In this document: one piece after another, positions 62,508 through 64,000 of the stretch
Layout: every line of letters begins with the position of its first letter
Position numbering within the stretch: position 1 is the first letter of the stretch
From: Incurvaria masculella
Lineage: Eukaryota; Arthropoda; Insecta; Lepidoptera; Incurvariidae
Assembly: GCA_946894095.1 (NCBI GenBank)
Contig: OX335641.1
Span: forward strand, 16,386,501 to 16,450,500
Length of the DNA: 64,000 nucleotides
Direction of reading: 5' to 3'
Program-made: the position numbers and the translations under genes
Notes under the pieces: generated by a model
Told to the model about the DNA's origin: nothing
The model's database searches: none
The model's input: the letters and a program-made list of their open reading frames with translations, nothing else

Positions 62508-63060
62508 AGACCTCTTGGTCTAGGGGCTAGAGGACTTGCCTCTCATGCGAAAGGTCTGGGCTTAAATCCTCGCCACGGTCATGCACATTTTTTTTCTCTT
62601 TCTGAGTTGAATAAGTGCATTTCGTTACGATTGCGATCTGTGCCATGGCTCGGAACCCATCTAAAACTGTAGGAAACTATAGTCGAAGCGGGAATGAAAA
62701 ATTGTCCGTGTTTTTCATCGATTTATATTATTCGATATTCATTAGATTTATATCACGACGGTAGTTGTGTGGTTAGCCTTCCTGCGGGCTTATTGCCGAA
62801 CAGCGACTGTCGCTGCCAGCGTCGGTGTCGCTGCTAACGAGTCACCGCATACATGATTTTTCGGTTACCAGCGACTTACGGATACCGACGACATATACTA
62901 TGTCGATGGCGGCTACGGATAAAAATTAAATGCGGTTTATCCGCAGTAACGGTAGCCGCAAAATTTGGTATGCGATGATTCGTTAGCAGCGACACTGACG
63001 CTGGCAGCGACAGTCGCTGTTCGGCAATAAGGCCGCTGGTCAGGTTGCATAGAAAAAAAT
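62508..63060 (+). mobile_element. tRNA-headed SINE interrupted by a foldback element
   Basis: The head 'ggtctaggggctagaggact' and B-box 'gggcttaaatcc' begin the copy. The body is internally shortened and is cut near 62783. It resumes at 63037 ('tggtcaggttgcat') with an A tail. Confidence 0.8.
62784..63036. mobile_element. 253-bp foldback MITE inside the SINE
   Basis: The left arm 'gcgggcttattgccgaacag' continues for about 65 bp and is matched by the inverted right arm (63036 back to about 62972) with only a few mismatches. The centre has a smaller palindrome-like stretch. No ORF. Confidence 0.85.
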
Positions 63061-63254
63061 ACAGTTATTTTTTGTAAAATTCTAACCCAAAACAGTTAGG
63101 CAGTTAGAATGATAACAGTTGCAAACAGTATTATTAAAATGGTTTTCGGATAGACAGTGTTATGAATCGCTTACTTGCTTAAGTCTTAACTTCAACAGAG
63201 ATGACAGCATGAAACTTTCACCGTCGCCGCGTCGCGTCATGGTTTATTTAATAA

Positions 63255-63445
63255 CTAGCTGCGGTACCCTGCTCCGCTCGGGTTAATGTCGGGCTGAATT
63301 ATTTCATGGATAAAACGTTGCCGAAAAGGCTGGTCCAGGACAATGTATCCATTTACGAAATTTTATAAAGATTGTAAGAAGTAATGAAAAACGTAAAATC
63401 GTTCCCATTGTTAATGTCGGGCTGAATTATTTCATGGATGGATAA
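63255..63445 (-). repeat. Helitron-like end with 29-bp internal direct repeat
   Basis: 'aactagctgcggtaccctgc' with 'ccgctcggg' resembles the inverted 3' end at 34340-34365. 'taatgtcgggctgaattatt' occurs at 63283 and again at 63412. Confidence 0.45.
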
Positions 63446-63669
63446 TTGGATCTCAAGTAATAAGTATTTTATCCAAGTGGTTACATCTCTGGTGATTTAG
63501 CGTGACGCCAAATAGTCCTAAAGTAACGGTAAATACCAAGACATACTTCGGTACAATTAGCATTGAAATCGGATAAGTGGTAGCAAATGCCTAAATATGA
63601 GCGATTGTATTTATTTAGACTTTCACTGTTGATACACATTATTATTAAAATGTTTTCGGATAAACAGTA

Positions 63670-64000
63670 TTCCGTTTCCTGGGCCACATTGTCACAGGGG
63701 ACATTTAGGACGATGCCGATATGGAGAGAGAGCGGAGATCTATCTCGGTCAAAGCCAACATGCTGGCCCGTAGGTTTGCGTTGTGCTCGTTGGACGTAAA
63801 AGTGACGTTGTTTAAAAGCTTCTGTTAGTCGCTGTATACCGGTCAACTTTGGACAAATTATACAGCGCGTGCATACAACGCACTTCGAGTCCAATATAAC
63901 AACGCCTTCCGAGCACTGCTGCGTCTGCCTCCCTGGTGCAGCGCCTCAGGTATGTTTGCGGAGCACAGAGTGGACGATTTCTATGCACTACACCGTAAGT
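63670..64000 (+). pseudogene. Decayed LINE reverse transcriptase C-terminus, runs off the edge
   Basis: A single frame reads FRFLGHIVTGDI, stop, DDADMERERRSISVKANM, LARRFALCSLDVKVTLFKAF, C, stop, SLYTGQLW, then RAYNALRVQYNNAFRALLR and GMFAEHRVDDFYALHRK to the window end. The 'LGHIV..D..D..M.R.RR' and 'YN.LRVQYNNAFR.LL..P.WCSASGMFAE' patterns are typical of insect non-LTR polyproteins after the RT domain. Two in-frame stops make it non-functional. It is distinct from the LINE at 5621-10253. Confidence 0.75.

Noticed and set aside
63481..63894. 137-codon minus-strand ORF at the right edge
   Set aside because: It is antisense to the decayed LINE reverse-transcriptase tail, whose plus-strand frame shows the conserved residues.

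Overview
This window looks like nuclear DNA from an insect, most likely a moth or butterfly. The evidence is split genes with GT-AG introns, a GABA-B receptor of insect type, an intact non-LTR retrotransposon, and a dense load of SINEs and MITEs of the kind common in Lepidoptera. There is no bacterial-style gene organisation. Species assignment is inference only.

Layout. (1) At 1794-4345 lies the 3' end of a DDX28-like DEAD-box helicase gene (+). One exon carries helicase motif VI. It is followed by a tandem array of nine intact 218-bp units, each holding a splice acceptor, a complete 48-codon terminal exon and a stop. Only the last unit is followed by AATAAA. A decayed tenth copy lies upstream. 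(2) At 5621-10253 (-) is an apparently intact LINE with an esterase-like ORF1 and an endonuclease/reverse-transcriptase ORF2. (3) At 11.5-13.6 kb is a cluster of foldback elements, including a 5S-headed SINE nested in a MITE and a palindromic element built from mirrored CGTATAA motifs. (4) At 14969-32722 (-) is a GABA-B receptor subunit 2 gene. I could assemble 16 coding exons from splice sites and phases into one 1361-codon frame: signal peptide, long glycosylation-rich N-terminal extension, Venus-flytrap domain, seven membrane segments, coiled coil and cytoplasmic tail. Three of its exons (2, 7 and 13) have decayed duplicates beside them. (5) From 32.9 to 46.2 kb I see no convincing gene, only palindromic MITEs, SINE copies, Helitron-like ends and an RTE-type LINE tail. 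(6) 46256-61953 is a recent direct tandem duplication of about 7.85 kb, nearly identical between copies, with its junction inside a TTAA-flanked MITE. (7) At 61.9-64 kb are a full MITE copy, a SINE split by a 253-bp foldback element, and a decayed LINE reaching the right edge.

The recurring theme is local duplication of short GC-rich exon segments together with their splice acceptors. In the helicase gene the copies are all intact; in the receptor gene the extras are decayed. The helicase and receptor genes converge on the LINE and repeat cluster between them. I see no functional link between them beyond being neighbours.

All coordinates come from reading the sequence by eye, so repeat boundaries are approximate to a few bases unless a target-site duplication is stated.
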